Assembly: GCA_016870235.1 (NCBI GenBank)
Contig: VGCB01000235.1
Coordinates: forward strand, 1 to 5,306
Direction: 5' to 3'
Length of the DNA stretch: 5,306 bases
DNA from: Actinomycetota bacterium
Lineage (GTDB): Bacteria; Actinomycetota; Thermoleophilia; Gaiellales; Gaiellaceae
Each line of letters starts with the position of its first letter. Positions within the stretch are counted from its first letter, which is position 1. The notes beneath the pieces were generated by a model. It was given only the letters and a program-made list of their open reading frames with translations, was not told where the DNA came from and searched no databases. Of the stretch, positions 3,837 to 5,306 are shown in pieces. Both the position numbers and the translations under genes were made by a program.

Positions 3837-5306
3837 GTGGACGTTCACAAGACGCCCCGCGTCGCCATGCTCATGCGCACCTTTTGCGGTCGCGATCGCC
3901 GTCTTCGCGCTCGCGACCGGGGCAGCGGTCGCCGCCGAGATCGGCGCCAACGACGACACCCCGAAGTTCGTCGCCGACGGCGGCGACCAGATCTTCGGCG
4001 AGATGTCGGAGATGGGCCTGAAGCAGGTCGTGCTCACCGTCCGCTGGCGGCCGAGCGCCCCGCTCGAGATCCCACATCGTCAGGACCTCAACCGAGTCGT
4101 CGCGGCAGCCGAGAAGCGCAGCATCCGGGTCGTGCTCGCCGCCTACCCGTACCCGCCGGCCGAGCTCGAGCGGGGTCTCGGGACACCCGAGGAGTACGCC
4201 ACCTGGCTGACGGCGCTGGCGACCGCGTATCCGACCGTGAAGCAGTACGTGCTCCTCAACGAGCCCAACCAGCCGGCCTTCCTCCGCCCGCAGTTCGACG
4301 CGTCGGGCGCCAACCTGTCGGCCGCACGCGCCGGTGCGCTGCTCGCCGCCGGCTACGACGCGCTGAAGGCGATCGATCCCGCAATCAAGGTGATCGGGAT
4401 CGGCCTCTCGCCGCGCGGGAACGATCGCCCGAAGGCGAAGAGCAACATCTCGACCTCGCCCTTCCGGTTCCTCGCCGCCCTGGGCGCGTGGTATCGGGAG
4501 AGCGGGCGGACGAAGCCGCTGATGGACGGGCTCAGCTTCCACCCCTACCCGAACGCGGCGACCGACACGCTCGAGCGCGGCTACGGCTGGCCGAACGCCG
4601 GGTTCGTCAACCTCGACCGGATCAAGCAGGCGTTCTGGGACGCCTTCGCCCGCACGCCGCAGCGGACGACGGTGACCGGGCTGAAGCTGTACCTCGACGA
4701 GGTCGGCTGGCAGGTGGACACGTCGGGACAGCTCGGATACCTCGGTCGCGAGAACGTGAAGGTGACGACGGAGGCGCTGCAGGGCACGATCTACGGCGCC
4801 CTCGTCCGCAAGGGGATCTGCGACTCCTCGATCGCCCAGATCAACATCTTCGGCTTCCGCGACGACCCGGAGCTGACGGGCTTCCAGGCGGGCCTCAGCC
4901 GTGTCGACGGAACCCCGCGGCCGGCGCGCGCCGCGGTCGCCTCGGCCATCTCCGGCACCGTCTGCGAGCTGGGCGCCGACTCCTGGCGTCCGGAGAGGGT
5001 CGGGGTGATCGGGGTCGCGGAGCCCGTGGCGCAGTGGAGCGAGACCGAGCTCCGGCTCACCCTGTCCGCGGGCGAGGGCGCGAAGGCGGTTGCCTGCGTG
5101 CTGCCGGGCACCGTCGGCGCGATCAGCGCGCGCGCCAGGCTCGCCACGCGGATGGACGATCCGGCGTGCTTCACGCGCTCCGTCGTGCCGAACGCTCGGA
5201 ACAACGTCCTGGTCGTGCCCGTGCCGACCGGTGGACGCCAGACGGTGGGCGTCCGCATCGTCGCCGACGCGGCGCCGAAGCGGTCGAGCAGCTTCGCGCT
5301 CCCGCG
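3837..5306 (+). CDS. secreted glycoside-hydrolase-like TIM-barrel protein, frameshifted in its signal peptide, 3' end off the window
   Basis: Reading starts at GTG 3837 and changes frame at the TTTT run 3882-3885. Skipping one T joins a basic n-region (VDVHKTPRVAMLMRT) to an Ala/Val-rich core and an AXA-type site near residue 32-33, a complete signal peptide. The body continues in the frame of 3886 to the edge (489 residues read) with no stop. Numbered across the repaired join, clan GH-A-like features are R69-W70 after an early strand, N141-E142-P143-N as likely acid/base, S-F-H235-P-Y-P, and D287-E288-V-G-W as likely nucleophile. Barrel sequence ends near 370 and a beta-rich C-terminal domain follows. 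The substrate is unknown; an extracellular polysaccharide is plausible. The family may be GH5- or GH39-like, but I cannot assign it. The extra T may be a base-call error or a true mutation. Without a shift, the frame from 3837 stays open but becomes Arg-rich nonsense. Confidence 0.8.
   Translation, partial: MDVHKTPRVAMLMRTFCGRDRRLRARDRGSGRRRDRRQRRHPEVRRRRRRPDLRRDVGDGPEAGRAHRPLAAERPARDPTSSGPQPSRRGSREAQHPGRARRLPVPAGRARAGSRDTRGVRHLADGAGDRVSDREAVRAPQRAQPAGLPPPAVRRVGRQPVGRTRRCAARRRLRRAEGDRSRNQGDRDRPLAARERSPEGEEQHLDLALPVPRRPGRVVSGERADEAADGRAQLPPLPERGDRHARARLRLAERRVRQPRPDQAGVLGRLRPHAAADDGDRAEAVPRRGRLAGGHVGTARIPRSREREGDDGGAAGHDLRRPRPQGDLRLLDRPDQHLRLPRRPGADGLPGGPQPCRRNPAAGARRGRLGHLRHRLRAGRRLLASGEGRGDRGRGARGAVERDRAPAHPVRGRGREGGCLRAAGHRRRDQRARQARHADGRSGVLHALRRAERSEQRPGRARADRWTPDGGRPHRRRRGAEAVEQLRAPA

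Noticed and set aside
3882..3888. Programmed +1 frameshift at TTT-T
   Set aside because: The slip is possible in principle, but no rare codon, stop codon in the A site or stimulatory element is seen. An extra T in a homopolymer is the simpler reading.
3871..5258. Minus-strand open frames opposite the secreted enzyme (3871-4542, 4581-4787, 4791-5258)
   Set aside because: The plus frame beginning at 3886 is open to the window edge with glycoside-hydrolase motifs and a signal peptide. The minus frames carry no recognisable motif.

Overview
The window is strongly GC-rich. Its real genes use almost only G or C at third codon positions, GTG starts are common, neighbouring genes overlap by 1 to 4 bases, and one transcript looks leaderless (a TANNNT box 7 bases before a GTG). 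This fits a high-GC Actinomycetota chromosome. The gene types suggest Thermoleophilia (Gaiellales or Solirubrobacterales), but that placement is inference. I see no RNA gene, insertion sequence, phage gene, CRISPR array or tRNA.

Layout. (1) Minus strand, 715 down to 1: two tandem MaoC-like hot-dog-fold dehydratase/hydratase genes that overlap by 4 bases. They align without gaps, and the second runs off the left edge. (2) A divergent intergenic region, 716-815, with a clear plus-strand promoter. (3) A compact plus-strand four-gene block, 816-3714: a four-helix membrane protein (DUF6529-like), a small membrane-anchored c-type cytochrome, an enolase-superfamily racemase/epimerase, and a DUF1611-family P-loop protein. 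Junctions are a 1-base overlap, a 9-base gap and a 4-base overlap, so one transcript is likely. (4) A leader of about 120 bases with two hairpins, then a large secreted glycoside-hydrolase-like TIM-barrel protein that continues past the right edge. Its signal peptide is split by a one-base frameshift at a TTTT run.

How the genes may work together. The epimerase and DUF1611 gene match, by family, the DgcA/DgcN pair described for D-glutamate catabolism: DgcN N-acetylates D-Glu and DgcA racemizes N-acetyl-D-Glu. The older label for such an epimerase is L-Ala-D/L-Glu (dipeptide) epimerase, used in murein peptide recycling. Either way the pair points to use of peptidoglycan-derived D-amino acids. 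The cytochrome and four-helix protein look like a small membrane electron-transfer module; their presence on the same transcript may be only chromosomal packing. The MaoC pair probably handles an enoyl-CoA/3-hydroxyacyl-CoA type substrate, possibly as a heterodimer. The points most worth checking are the signal-peptide frameshift, the DgcA/DgcN assignment in an actinobacterium, and the cytochrome/four-helix pair.
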